From Acidovorax sp. NCPPB 3576 (lineage in GTDB: Bacteria > Pseudomonadota > Gammaproteobacteria > Burkholderiales > Burkholderiaceae_C), in the NCBI RefSeq assembly GCF_028473605.1, contig NZ_CP097267.1, positions 2,100,501 through 2,164,500 on the forward strand: a DNA stretch of 64,000 nucleotides, given 5' to 3'. Below are positions 1-13,199 of this stretch, piece by piece. Below the pieces are notes generated by a model. It saw only the letters and a list, made by a program, of their open reading frames with translations, did not search any database and had not been told where the DNA came from. Both the position numbers and the translations under genes were made by a program. Within the stretch, counting starts at the first letter, position 1. Every line of letters starts with the position of its first letter.

Positions 1-126
1 CAAGGTCAGCAGCGCGCCCTGCAGCGACAGATCCAGCACCTTCACGTCGAACGTGCCCAGGCCCGTGGTCAGCAGCGCGGGGGCATCGAAAGCCACGCGG
101 ACGTAGTGGCGGCGTTCATGGGGCAT
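1..126 (-). CDS. PilZ domain protein, N-terminal part only (cut by window edge)
   Basis: The first 42 codons of a minus-strand gene whose 3' part lies beyond base 1. The peptide starts MPHERRHYVRV and reaches VLDLSLQGALL, giving both halves of the PilZ signature: the RxxxR-type motif (RRHYVR, residues 5-10) and D-x-S-x-x-G (DLSLQG). PilZ domains bind cyclic di-GMP and usually control motility, exopolysaccharide or pili. What else the protein contains cannot be seen. The family call rests on both ligand motifs being intact at the expected spacing. Confidence 0.8.
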   Translation of the reverse strand, partial: MPHERRHYVRVAFDAPALLTTGLGTFDVKVLDLSLQGALLTL

Positions 127-245
127 GGCGGGTTCCTGGAATGGCGAAGGCCCCGCCATGCTACTGCACGGCTGCGCTGCCGGCGGCCGCTGGCTGGCAC
201 TTTCGCGGCAGGTTCCAGCCCCGGGCCGGGTTAAGCTTGGCCGCC

Positions 246-995
246 ATGGCGCACATCACCTTCTCTCCTCCGTACCTGCCACCGGACCAGGTGGCAAGCC
301 ATCTGCGCAGCGCCGGCTATGCCGTGCTGCGGCCTGCCGATACCGCCGCGTGGATCGGTTGCCCGCTGGGCGACCTCGAAGCCCTGCACGCCGACTGGAG
401 CGGCCTGCCGCCCGATGCGTTTTTGAAGGACGGCGGGCGATACCGCCGCCGCCGCCACGCGAGCTTCGTCTCGGATGGCGACCGCGTGCAGGCCGTGCCG
501 CACCGCGCGCACTGGCAGCCGGTCGAATACAACGCGCTGCACGGCGGCATGCAGCGGATGTTCGCGCCCATGCTGGACGCCACCGTGGCGCGCCCGGCCT
601 GGCAGCAATTGATCGCGGCGCTGGCGCGCGTGTCGCAACAGGCGCTGGCCACGCAGCCCGAGCGCTGGTTCGTCGAGGCGCACCAGTTCCGCATCGACAC
701 CACCGATGGCATCGGCCGGCCCACGCCGGAAGGCGCGCACCGCGACGGCGTCGATCTGGTGGCGGTTTTCCTGGTCGGCCGCGAGAATGTGAAAGGCGGC
801 GAGACCCGTATATTCGAAGCGTCCGGGCCCAGCGGGCAGCGCTTCACGCTCAGCGAGCCCTGGTCGCTGATGCTGCTGGACGATGCGCGCATGATCCACG
901 AGACCACGCCCATCCAGCCGCTGGCCGAGGGCGGGTTCCGCGACACGCTGGTCGTGACCTGCCGGCGCGGGGGATTCCAGGACGCGCCGGATTGA
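246..995 (+). CDS. 2OG-Fe(II) dioxygenase family protein (PF10014-like)
   Basis: A 249-residue cytoplasmic protein. It carries a likely facial triad: the HRD of GAHRDGVDLV (H-x-D), a distal histidine in MIHETTP about 50 residues on, and an arginine in FRDTLVVT that would bind the 2-oxoglutarate carboxylate. This layout matches the 2OG-Fe dioxygenase family that includes Bacillus L-isoleucine 4-hydroxylase, so hydroxylation of a free amino acid or similar small molecule is plausible; the substrate is not deducible. I chose the ATG at 246 (MAHITFSPPYLPP) rather than the in-frame ATG at 141, because the extra 35 residues are Cys/Ala-rich and unlike the family. It stands alone, divergent from the PilZ gene. 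Confidence 0.75.
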   Translation: MAHITFSPPYLPPDQVASHLRSAGYAVLRPADTAAWIGCPLGDLEALHADWSGLPPDAFLKDGGRYRRRRHASFVSDGDRVQAVPHRAHWQPVEYNALHGGMQRMFAPMLDATVARPAWQQLIAALARVSQQALATQPERWFVEAHQFRIDTTDGIGRPTPEGAHRDGVDLVAVFLVGRENVKGGETRIFEASGPSGQRFTLSEPWSLMLLDDARMIHETTPIQPLAEGGFRDTLVVTCRRGGFQDAPD

Positions 996-1064
996 GGGCC
1001 ATGACTTGATGCGGATCAACGGCCGGCAGGCCGGCCGCCGCGACACTAGGGCCTGAGGCGGGCA

Positions 1065-1086
1065 GGGGATCGCCAGAGCGATCCCC
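1065..1086. terminator. Hairpin between the dioxygenase and uspA genes
   Basis: GGGGATCGC at 1065-1073 and GCGATCCCC at 1078-1086 form a perfect 9-bp stem with a CAGA loop. No T-run follows, so it is either a Rho-dependent or weak terminator for the upstream gene, or a structure in the uspA leader. Confidence 0.4.
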
Positions 1087-1132
1087 AGGCCCCCAGGCCC
1101 TGCCCGATCCATCAACCGAAGGAGAAGTAACC

Positions 1133-1570
1133 ATGTTCAAGCACATCCTGATTCCCGTGGACGGCTCGCCGACCTCGATGACCGCCGTGTCCAAGGCCGC
1201 GGGCCTGGCCAAGGCGTTCGGCGCGGCGGTGACCGCCGTGTACGTGGTGGACCCGTACCCGTTCACGGGCGTGGGCGCGGACTTTGCCTATGGCCAGTCG
1301 CAGTACCTGAGCGCCGCCACGGCCGAGGCCAACGTGGCGCTGGACGGCGTGAAGAAGGCCATGCAGGAAGCCGGCGTGCCGGTGACGGCGGTGGTGGGCG
1401 AGGGCCATGCGGTGCACGACGGCATCCTGCGCGCGCTGGAGACCAGCCAGGCCGACCTGATCGTGATGGGCTCGCATGGCCGCCGGGGCCTGGAAAAGCT
1501 GGTGCTGGGCAGCGTGACGCAGCGCGTGCTGGGCGCGGTGCACGTGCCGGTGCTGGTGGTGCGCGACTGA
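1133..1570 (+). CDS. Universal stress protein, UspA family
   Basis: A single-domain UspA protein of 145 residues, the usual length. It starts MFKHILIPVDGS and ends in the ATP-binding signature G113-x2-G116-x9-G126-S127 (GSHGRRG...LGS), which marks the ATP-binding branch of the family. A Shine-Dalgarno sequence (AAGGAG) ends 8-9 bases before the ATG. UspA-type proteins are cytoplasmic dimers made under starvation, oxidative or respiratory stress. The gene is alone, between a hairpin upstream and a strong terminator downstream. Confidence 0.93.
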   Translation: MFKHILIPVDGSPTSMTAVSKAAGLAKAFGAAVTAVYVVDPYPFTGVGADFAYGQSQYLSAATAEANVALDGVKKAMQEAGVPVTAVVGEGHAVHDGILRALETSQADLIVMGSHGRRGLEKLVLGSVTQRVLGAVHVPVLVVRD

Positions 1571-1611
1571 CCGGCAGTCGGTACTCTCGGGGGTGGGCGC
1601 TGGCCTGACCC

Positions 1612-1651
1612 TCCATGCAAAACGGCTCCCTCGGGAGCCGTTTTGCATGGA
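1612..1651. terminator. Bidirectional intrinsic terminator between uspA and a Bug gene
   Basis: Arms at 1613-1630 and 1633-1650 pair perfectly over 18 bp, extended by one T-A pair, around a 2-base loop. Each arm carries AAAACGG/CCGTTTT, so the stem reads A-rich then T-rich on both strands, as bidirectional terminators do. It separates two convergent genes. Confidence 0.9.
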
Positions 1652-1723
1652 AGGGGCCGATGCCTTCGGCAGCAGGGCCGCGCAAGGCCCCGTGCCGGAC
1701 GGCGCGGGGGCCAGGATCGGCGC

Positions 1724-2707
1724 CTATTCGATCTTGGCGCCCGAGGCTTCCACGATGCCCTTCCACTTCGCATAGTCGCTCTTGAGCAGTGCGGAGAACT
1801 GCGCGGCCGACAGCGACTCGGGCTCGGCGCCCTGGGCCTGGATGGCGGCCTGCATCTCGGGCGAGGCCAGCAGTTTGTTGACCTCGGCATTCACCGTGGT
1901 CACCACGTTGGCGGGCGTGCCGGCCGGCGCGAAGATGCCGTACCACGAACTCACGTCAAAGCCCTTGTAGCCCGATTCGGCCACGGTGGGCACGTCCGGC
2001 AGCGACGAGCTGCGCTTGGCCGAGGTGACGGCCAGCGGGCGCAGCTTGCCCGCCTTGATCTGCGCCATGGCCGATGGCACCGAGGACACCAGCAGGTCCA
2101 CGTTGCCCGACAGCGCGTCCATCAGCGCGGGGTTGGAGCCTTTGTACGGAATGTGGCTCAGCTTGATGCCTGCGGCTTTCTCGAACAGGTCGCCGGCCAG
2201 GTGGATGGTGGTGCCGTTGCCGGGCGAGCCGTAGGTGATCTTGCCGGGTTCGGCACGGGCGGCGGCCACCACGTCGGCCAGGGTCTTGAAGCGCGAGTTG
2301 GCGCCGGTGGCGATGATGACCGGCGTGTAGGCCACGTGGGCCACCGCGATCAGGTCCTTGGTCGGGTCCCACGGCAGGTTCTTGTAGAGCCAGGGCGCGA
2401 CGACCAGGTTGTCCTTCTGGCCCATCACCAGGTCGTAGCCGGTGGGTGCGGCCTTGACGGCCTCGGTGATGCCGATGGTGCCGCCCGCGCCCGCGCGGTT
2501 GTCGGGCACCACGGTCCATTTGGTCACCTCGGTCAGTTTGTTGGCCACCAGGCGCGAGAGGATGTCGGTGCCGCCGCCGGGAGGGAAGGGCACGATCAGG
2601 CGCACGGGCTTCGTGGGATACGCGGCGGCGGGTGCGGCCGTTTGCGCCTGGGCGGTGGCGCCCAGCGCCAGGGCGAGCGCGGTGAAGGAAAGCAGGCTGC
2701 GGATCAT
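1724..2707 (-). CDS. Bug/TctC-family periplasmic solute-binding protein
   Basis: A 327-residue member of the Bug (tripartite tricarboxylate receptor) family. Residues 1-21 (MIRSLLSFTALALALGATAQA) form a Sec signal peptide; the mature part opens with YPTKPVRLIVPFPPGGGTD, the family hallmark. These proteins bind carboxylates or other small acids in the periplasm. The start at 2707 is preferred over the ATG at 2722 because GGAGA lies 8 bases before it. No TctAB membrane genes or catabolic genes are adjacent, so it is an orphan of unknown ligand. A 47-nt repeat lies just upstream. Confidence 0.9.
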   Translation of the reverse strand: MIRSLLSFTALALALGATAQAQTAAPAAAYPTKPVRLIVPFPPGGGTDILSRLVANKLTEVTKWTVVPDNRAGAGGTIGITEAVKAAPTGYDLVMGQKDNLVVAPWLYKNLPWDPTKDLIAVAHVAYTPVIIATGANSRFKTLADVVAAARAEPGKITYGSPGNGTTIHLAGDLFEKAAGIKLSHIPYKGSNPALMDALSGNVDLLVSSVPSAMAQIKAGKLRPLAVTSAKRSSSLPDVPTVAESGYKGFDVSSWYGIFAPAGTPANVVTTVNAEVNKLLASPEMQAAIQAQGAEPESLSAAQFSALLKSDYAKWKGIVEASGAKIE

Positions 2708-2766
2708 CGGTTGTGTCTCCATTTTTTGCGGGGAAAAATCAGGCCATCGATACAGGGTAAAAAATG

Positions 2767-2813
2767 CCTTCAGCGCAATATCCACTAGGGCATTGTGCTA
2801 TAAAAAACGTAGC
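2767..2813 (-). repeat. 47-nt hairpin repeat, copy 1
   Basis: On the minus strand it has a 17-nt hairpin core (GCTACGTTTTTTATAGC), a 5-nt spacer, GCCCTAGTG, 3 nt, and ATTGCGCTGAAGG. The same 17-5-9-3-13 layout occurs at 3678, 23391, 48973 and, more diverged, 58390. Confidence 0.85.
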
Positions 2814-2841
2814 AATTGCCTTGCGCGCCGCAGGCCGTGCG

Positions 2842-3600
2842 TCAGGCAACGCGCACATCGGCCACGGGCGCCTCGCCGAAATCGGCACGCTCCAGCCAGG
2901 CCAGCACCCGCGCTGCCGCATCGGCGGGCGAGGTGAGCTGGCCGCCCGATTTGAGGTTGGCGAAGCTCTGCACATCGGGGAACTCCGCCGGGCTGGCGTC
3001 GCGCAGATGGGCCTGCATGTCGGTGTCGATCACGCCGGGCGCGAGCGAGCACACCTTGGCGCCGTTCGGCTTGGCCGCCTCGTCCAGCGCCAGGCAGCGC
3101 GTGAAGTGGTCCATGCCCGCCTTGGCGGCGCAGTAGGCGGCTTGCGAGGCCATCGCGCGGCGCCCCAGGCCCGAGGAAATGTTGAGCACCTTGCGCGGCA
3201 CCGGCCAGTTCTCGGTGGCGCCCAGGAAGGCGCCGCTCAGCTGCATGGGGGCTTCGAGTCCCACGCGCAGCGCGTGCGCCAGGTCGGCCGGATCGCTGCT
3301 GGAGAGCGGGGCGATGCGCGGCACCACGCCGGCGTTGTTGATGAGGGTGGCGCTGGCATATTGGCCCGCCGGCACGTTGGCCAGCCAGGTGCGCAGCCGG
3401 GCGGCGGCGTGCAGGCCCTGGGACAGGTCCTGCTCCCACTGCTCCAGCGTGGCGCCGGCCTGGGCGGCTTCGGCTGCCAGCTCGGGGTTGGCGTTGCGCG
3501 AGAGGGTGAGCAGCGCGTGGCCGGGCTGCAGCAGTTGGCGGGCCATCGCCAGTCCCATGCCGCGCGAGGCACCCGTCAAGATCGTGAGGTGTTTTGGCAT
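2842..3600 (-). CDS. SDR-family NAD(P)-dependent oxidoreductase
   Basis: A 252-residue classical short-chain dehydrogenase. It has TGASRGMG near the N-terminus for cofactor binding, NNAG in the middle, a catalytic serine in NISSG, and Y-x-x-x-K in AAYCAAKAG. The long stretch before NNAG and the PGVIDTDMQ loop resemble the sepiapterin/benzil reductase branch rather than FabG. The substrate is unknown. It is a single gene, flanked on both sides by copies of the 47-nt repeat. Confidence 0.85.
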   Translation of the reverse strand: MPKHLTILTGASRGMGLAMARQLLQPGHALLTLSRNANPELAAEAAQAGATLEQWEQDLSQGLHAAARLRTWLANVPAGQYASATLINNAGVVPRIAPLSSSDPADLAHALRVGLEAPMQLSGAFLGATENWPVPRKVLNISSGLGRRAMASQAAYCAAKAGMDHFTRCLALDEAAKPNGAKVCSLAPGVIDTDMQAHLRDASPAEFPDVQSFANLKSGGQLTSPADAAARVLAWLERADFGEAPVADVRVA

Positions 3601-3677
3601 CCGGCGATGGTACTGCGTGGCCCCCGGGCGCGGCCGGCGGGCGCTGGAAGGGCGCTCAAGTTTCCGCGATGCATGAC

Positions 3678-3724
3678 GCTATTGAATTGATAGCTATACG
3701 CCCTAGTGATGATTGCGCTGGAGG
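3678..3724 (+). repeat. 47-nt hairpin repeat, copy 2
   Basis: Plus-strand copy: GCTATTGAATTGATAGC, TATAC, GCCCTAGTG, ATG, ATTGCGCTGGAGG. It fills the gap between the SDR start and the RluA-type gene end. This is the best match to the inferred consensus. Confidence 0.88.
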
Positions 3725-3733
3725 CCTAAAACC

Positions 3734-4418
3734 CTAAAAGGGTGCCGGCGCGAAAAATGCCAGGGGCTGCCCGGTGCGCGGATGGTCGAACGCCATGTGC
3801 CGCGCATGCAGCAGCAGGCGCGGCGCGCGGGCCTGCGCCGCCGCGGGCGCGTACAGCCCATCGCCCAGGATGGGGTGGCCGATGGCGGCCAGGTGCACGC
3901 GCAGCTGGTGGGTGCGGCCGGTCACGGGTTGCAGCTCCACGCGGGTGGTCTGGGCAGCGGTGTCCTGGGTCATCACGCGCCACCGCGTCAGGCTGGGTTT
4001 GCCTTGGGCCGGGTCGATCACGCGCAGCGGGCGGCGCTCCCAGTCGGCGGCGATCGGCAGGTCGATGGCGTGCCAGCCGCCGGTTTCCCCATCGGCGGCG
4101 GGCTGCGCGGGCGCGAGGCCCTGCACCACGGCCTCGTAGCGCTTGTCCACCTGCCGTGCGGCGAAGGCATCGCCCAGCGCGCGCTGGGCCGCCCTATGGC
4201 GCGCCATGAGCACGATGCCGGAGGTCGCCTGGTCCAGCCGGTGCACCACCAGGGCGTCCGGCCAGTGCTGCTGGGCACGGGCGCTCAGGCAGTCCTGCTT
4301 GTCGGGCCCGCGCCCCGGCACGCACAGCAGGCCCGAGGGCTTTGCCAGCACCAGCAGGTCGTCGTCGGCGTACAGGCACTCGGGCGAAGGTGCGGCAGAC
4401 CCGGTCCCTTGCGCCACG

Positions 4419-4447
<29 letters not shown>
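3734..4447 (-). CDS. rluA: RluA-family RNA pseudouridine synthase
   Basis: A 237-residue pseudouridine synthase. HRLDQATSGIV carries the catalytic aspartate; KRYEAVV and the C-terminal GRTHQLRVHLAAIGHPILGD block are family motifs. There is no N-terminal S4 domain, as in RluA and TruC, so the likely targets are 23S rRNA and/or tRNA; the exact uridine cannot be told. Its 5' end overlaps the end of the upstream kinase gene by 29 bases if the ATG at 4447 is used, or 17 with the ATG at 4435, so translation is probably coupled to the kinase. The symbol is given on architecture. Confidence 0.85.
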
Positions 4448-6614
<2,167 letters not shown>

Positions 6615-6802
6615 GGGCGAGGCAGCGACGGCAGGCAGCGGCAGCGGCGCCAGCGCCGCAGGGAAGTGGGCCAGTGTACGCCCGGCCCCTGGCGCAGGCC
6701 AGCAGGCGGGTGATGCCCTGCTGCAACCCTCCGGTCTGCCGGGCGAGGGGCCGTCCCCGGCGGCTTTCTCCGTGTGCCTTGGCGTTTTTCCCGACTGGCG
6801 GC

Positions 6803-8134
6803 TCAGCGCGCCGCGCCTGGCGCGTCGTTCACCTGCCGCAGCGGCGTGAACGCGAAGGCGAGCGCGGCCAGCACCACCAGCGTGCCGCCGCTGCCCACGA
6901 ACAGCTGGGCGAGCGAGACGCTTTTCATCAGCCAGCCCGTGATGGCCGCCGAGAGCGGGGCCAGGCCCATGAAGATGAACATGAAAAGCGCCATGGCCCG
7001 GCCGATCAGCGCGGGCGGCACGCGCTGCTGTATCCAGGTGAACACGCGCACCTGCATGAAGCCGCCCAGCAGTCCGATGGCCAGCATCAGTGCGGCCCCT
7101 TGCCAGATGGCGTCGATCCAGCCCATGGGTATGAACAGCAGGCCGATGGCGGCGTCGAACGCCAGCAGCGTCATGCCCAGGCTGCCCCAGCGCAGGCGGG
7201 GAAACAGGCCCGAGGCCACCATGCCTGCCAGCGTGCCCGCGCCATGGGCGCCCAGCAAGGTGCCGAAGGCGGCGGCGCCCAGCGTGGGCATGCTGCTGGC
7301 AAGCACCGGCATGGCGATGTGAAGCGGCCCCATGATGAGCACCGCCACGGCGCTCCAGTAGAGAAAGCAGGTGCGCAGTTCGCGGTCGCGCCAGAAATGC
7401 ACCAGGCCCTGCGCCACCGAGGCCAGAACCGCTTGCGGGGCCGCGCGGCGCGCGCCGGTGGCATCCCGTACCTCATCAGGTGCTTCGGGTGTTCTCGAAA
7501 GCGGACGCACCTTGCCCAGCGTCCACGCCGAAATGCCGAAGCTCAGCGCATCGAGCCCGAAGGCGATGCCGATGCCGGTCGCGTCGGCGCTGTGGCCGGC
7601 CAGGCGGTTGCCGTCGCCGAGCAGTGCGATCAGCAGGCCGGCCAGCAGCGGCCCGAGGAACATCGTGAGCTGGCGTATGCCCAGGCTGATGCCGTTGGCG
7701 GCCTGCAGCTGCGCACGCGGCACCACGTGCGGCAGCATGGCCGTGCCCGCCGGAATGCTGAAGGCCGTCGCCAGGCCGATCGCCAACGAGAGCGCATACA
7801 CCATCCACAGCGCGAGCGTGCCGCTCAGCACCAGGCCGCTGAGCAGGGCCAGCAACGCCAGGTTGGTGTATTTGGTGAGCATCAGCACCCGCTTGGGCGA
7901 GTGGCGGTCCACCAGGGCGCCGCCGATCAGGATGAACAGCGCGCGCGGCACGCTCATGAGGGCGAGCACGGTGCCCAGCACCAGGGTATCGCCCGTCATC
8001 TGCAGCACGAGCCAGGGCAGCGCGATCAGCGTGAACTGGTCGCCCAGCATGGTGAGGGCAGAGCCGCTGGCCATCCAGCGGAAATCGGTATTTCGGAAAA
8101 GCGCAGCGCGCGGGTCTTTTTGCGAGGGGGTCAT
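6803..8134 (-). CDS. MFS efflux transporter (MFS_3/EntS-like)
   Basis: A 443-residue inner-membrane protein with about 12 hydrophobic segments and the MFS loop motif GGALVDRHSPKRV between TM2 and TM3. The overall pattern, starting FRNTDFRWMASGSALTMLGDQF, is that of the EntS/MacAB-like drug and siderophore exporters. It lies directly downstream of a MerR regulator, and the 81-bp gap holds a MerR-type promoter, so it is most likely a drug or metabolite exporter induced by that regulator's ligand. Confidence 0.85.
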   Translation of the reverse strand: MTPSQKDPRAALFRNTDFRWMASGSALTMLGDQFTLIALPWLVLQMTGDTLVLGTVLALMSVPRALFILIGGALVDRHSPKRVLMLTKYTNLALLALLSGLVLSGTLALWMVYALSLAIGLATAFSIPAGTAMLPHVVPRAQLQAANGISLGIRQLTMFLGPLLAGLLIALLGDGNRLAGHSADATGIGIAFGLDALSFGISAWTLGKVRPLSRTPEAPDEVRDATGARRAAPQAVLASVAQGLVHFWRDRELRTCFLYWSAVAVLIMGPLHIAMPVLASSMPTLGAAAFGTLLGAHGAGTLAGMVASGLFPRLRWGSLGMTLLAFDAAIGLLFIPMGWIDAIWQGAALMLAIGLLGGFMQVRVFTWIQQRVPPALIGRAMALFMFIFMGLAPLSAAITGWLMKSVSLAQLFVGSGGTLVVLAALAFAFTPLRQVNDAPGAAR

Positions 8135-8177
8135 GGTTCGGTCCGTTGGCTGCGCTTCGTGGCAGCGATCGGAGCCG

Positions 8178-8208
8178 ACTGTGGTGCCTCACGTAGCGTG
8201 AGGGTCAA
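8178..8208 (-). promoter_or_regulatory. MerR-type promoter/operator for the MFS gene
   Basis: On the minus strand: -35 TTGACC (8208-8203), a 19-base spacer, and a weak -10 CACAGT (8183-8178). The spacer holds CCTCACG (8187-8193) and CGTGAGG (8197-8203), a perfect 7-bp inverted repeat with a 3-base centre. A dyad inside an overlong spacer is the mark of MerR-family control. Confidence 0.75.
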
Positions 8209-8215
8209 GCTTTTT

Positions 8216-9238
8216 TCAGGAGGGCGATGGCGCGGCGGCCGGCAGGCGCGGCACGGCGTGCAGGTAGTTGCGCACGGGCTCGCTCAAGGGAGAGCCGGCG
8301 CGCAGCAGGGGCTCGCTGGCTGATGCGCGCATCAGCTTGGCGCGCAGCCCGGCGTCGTTGCAGCAAAGGGTGCCGAACAGGGCGTCCCAATGCGTGGCGG
8401 CCGCACGCGCGCGCGGATGGGCCGGGGGAACGCGCTGGTCCACCAACTGCTGCACCTCTTGCTCCAGCTGCTGCCACTGCGTGTGGTGCACGTGGCCCAA
8501 CTGGCGCAGGTCATCGCGGTCCATGTACTTGAGCAGCAGGTCCATGCGCAGCTGGATGGCCGATTCGATGTAGCGGATCATGTCGCCCGGCGGCGCGTGG
8601 TTGCGTCCCTGGGTGCTGGGCTCGGTGCGGAACATGTGGCCCCAGCGTTCCAGCAGGTCGATGTCGCCGCCCATCCAGTGCAGCATCAGCGCCATCCAGC
8701 GATACGCGAGCGACTGCACCTCGGGCGCATCGACCGGCTGTCCCTGGTCCATGGCGCGGCGCACTTGCTCCTTGACCACCAACAAGTCGGCTTCGATCCG
8801 GTTCCAGTTGGAGAAGATGTGCTTGAGCTCGGCCGCGCTGAAGTACTTTCCGTAGGTGGCCATGAGCGCCAGCGCCTGCAGCCAGTTGCCCATGTCGGGC
8901 TCGGCGCCGGCCACCAGGCCGTCCCGCAGCAGGGACAGGCGGCCGCGCAGCTCGGTGGCCTGCGCGATCTGCTGGTCCAGCGCGCGGATCTGCTGCCCGA
9001 TGAGTTGCTCTGGCGCCATGCCGCCGCCCGCGAGCAGGCCCGCGATGTCGCTGAGCGGCAACCCCATCTGGCGCAGCGTCTGGATGCCGTGCAGCCGTTG
9101 CACGTCGGCCTGGCTGTACAGCCGATAGCCTGCGTCCGACCGGCCCGAGGGCTTCAGCAGCCCGATCTCGTCGTAGTGGTGCAAGGTGCGCACCGTGAGT
9201 GCGGTGCGCCGGGCCAGCTCGCCGACCTGGAGCAGCAT
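8216..9238 (-). CDS. MerR-family transcriptional regulator with TipAS-like effector domain
   Basis: A 340-residue protein. Residues 1-70 are a MerR winged helix (VGELARRTALTVRTLHHYDE, then YRLYSQADVQRL). A coiled-coil dimer helix follows (about 80-120), then a long helical region that resembles TipAS-type ligand-binding domains (HIFSNWNRIEADLL). TipA proteins bind hydrophobic antibiotics. The gene ends 8 bases before the -35 of the MFS promoter, so the regulator very probably controls its downstream neighbour. Confidence 0.85.
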   Translation of the reverse strand: MLLQVGELARRTALTVRTLHHYDEIGLLKPSGRSDAGYRLYSQADVQRLHGIQTLRQMGLPLSDIAGLLAGGGMAPEQLIGQQIRALDQQIAQATELRGRLSLLRDGLVAGAEPDMGNWLQALALMATYGKYFSAAELKHIFSNWNRIEADLLVVKEQVRRAMDQGQPVDAPEVQSLAYRWMALMLHWMGGDIDLLERWGHMFRTEPSTQGRNHAPPGDMIRYIESAIQLRMDLLLKYMDRDDLRQLGHVHHTQWQQLEQEVQQLVDQRVPPAHPRARAAATHWDALFGTLCCNDAGLRAKLMRASASEPLLRAGSPLSEPVRNYLHAVPRLPAAAPSPS

Positions 9239-9260
9239 TGGTGGCGGGCCCTCGGACGGG

Positions 9261-9662
9261 TCAGCGGACCGAGATCAGCTCGATTTCGAAGTTCAGCGTG
9301 GCATTGGGGGGAATGACGCCGCCCGCGCCGCGCTCGCCATAGGCGATGGCCGGCGGGCAGGTCAGCTTGGCCTTGCCGCCGGGCTTCATGCGCTGCACGC
9401 CTTCGGTCCAGCAGGGGATGACGCGGTTGAGCGGAAACTCGGTGGGTTCGCCGCGCTTGTAGGAGCTGTCGAACTCCTTGCCGTCCGGCAGCGTGCCCTT
9501 GTAGTGCACCTTGACGGTGTCCGTGGCCTTGGGCGAGGTGCCGGTGCCTTCTTTCAGCGACTCATACACCAGCCCGCTGGGCAGGGTGACGGGGGCGGTC
9601 TGCGCCATGGCGGTGGGAACGATCACAAGCCCGGCAAGCAGGGCGCACAAGGAATTTCGCAC
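9261..9662 (-). CDS. Periplasmic FKBP-type peptidyl-prolyl isomerase
   Basis: A 133-residue single-domain FKBP with a signal peptide (residues 1-20, ending PTAMAQ). The mature part has VHYKGTLPDGKEFDSSYKRG, the W in PCWTEGVQRM, and AYGERGAGGVIPPNATLNFEIEL split over the C-terminus, all standard for FkpA/FklB-like isomerases. The start is the GTG at 9662, since AGGAG lies about 9 bases before it and no in-frame ATG is near. It would speed folding of exported proteins. It sits 22 bp beyond the MerR gene start on the same strand. Confidence 0.88.
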   Translation of the reverse strand: MRNSLCALLAGLVIVPTAMAQTAPVTLPSGLVYESLKEGTGTSPKATDTVKVHYKGTLPDGKEFDSSYKRGEPTEFPLNRVIPCWTEGVQRMKPGGKAKLTCPPAIAYGERGAGGVIPPNATLNFEIELISVR

Positions 9663-9782
9663 GGAAACATCTCCTGAAAAAAGGTAGCCCGCGATCTTAA
9701 AGAGTCTGCCCGAGGCCCTGTAACCCCATGTTGGAGGGCCAGGCCGGCCGGGCCCATGGCGCGGCCGGCGCACCCCTCGCCG

Positions 9783-12701
<2,919 letters not shown>

Positions 12702-12744
12702 GGAAGAGGACCGTGGACGGAAAAAGGAAGGGAAGGAAGAAGGC

Positions 12745-13119
12745 TCAGGCGTTCTTGGCGAAATCGGTGTAGGCCGTTTCGTCCATCAGCCCGGACAGCT
12801 GGGCCGGCTCGGACAGCTTGACCTTGAAGAACCAGCCGGCGTTCAAGGGGTCGGAGTTGGCGAGCGACGGATCGGCGCGCAGCGCCTCGTTCACTTCCAC
12901 CACCTCGCCGGAGACGGGCATGTACACATCGGCCGCTGCCTTGACGGACTCGACCACGCCGGCCACTTCGCCCTGCGCGAAGGTCTTGCCGACTTCGGGC
13001 AGATCGACGAACACCACGTCGCCCAGCGCATCCTGTGCATGGACGGTGATGCCGACCACGGCGGCGTTGGCGTCGGTGGCGTTGATCCACTCGTGATCGC
13101 GGGAATATTGAACGGTCAT
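12745..13119 (-). CDS. gcvH: Glycine cleavage system H protein
   Basis: A 124-residue lipoyl carrier of the glycine cleavage complex. It opens YSRDHEWI and has the lipoylation lysine K60 in [17 protein letters not shown]. It shuttles the aminomethyl group from GcvP to GcvT and electrons to the lipoamide dehydrogenase, which is not in this window. It is the middle gene of the operon, 80 bp after gcvT. Confidence 0.97.
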   Translation of the reverse strand: MTVQYSRDHEWINATDANAAVVGITVHAQDALGDVVFVDLPEVGKTFAQGEVAGVVESVKAAADVYMPVSGEVVEVNEALRADPSLANSDPLNAGWFFKVKLSEPAQLSGLMDETAYTDFAKNA

Positions 13120-13199
13120 GGGGGCTCCTGAAAGATGAAGGAAAGGAATCTGGAATGTAGCGGTCGCCGCAGCCTTGGCGGTAGCCAAAGTGGCCCGGT

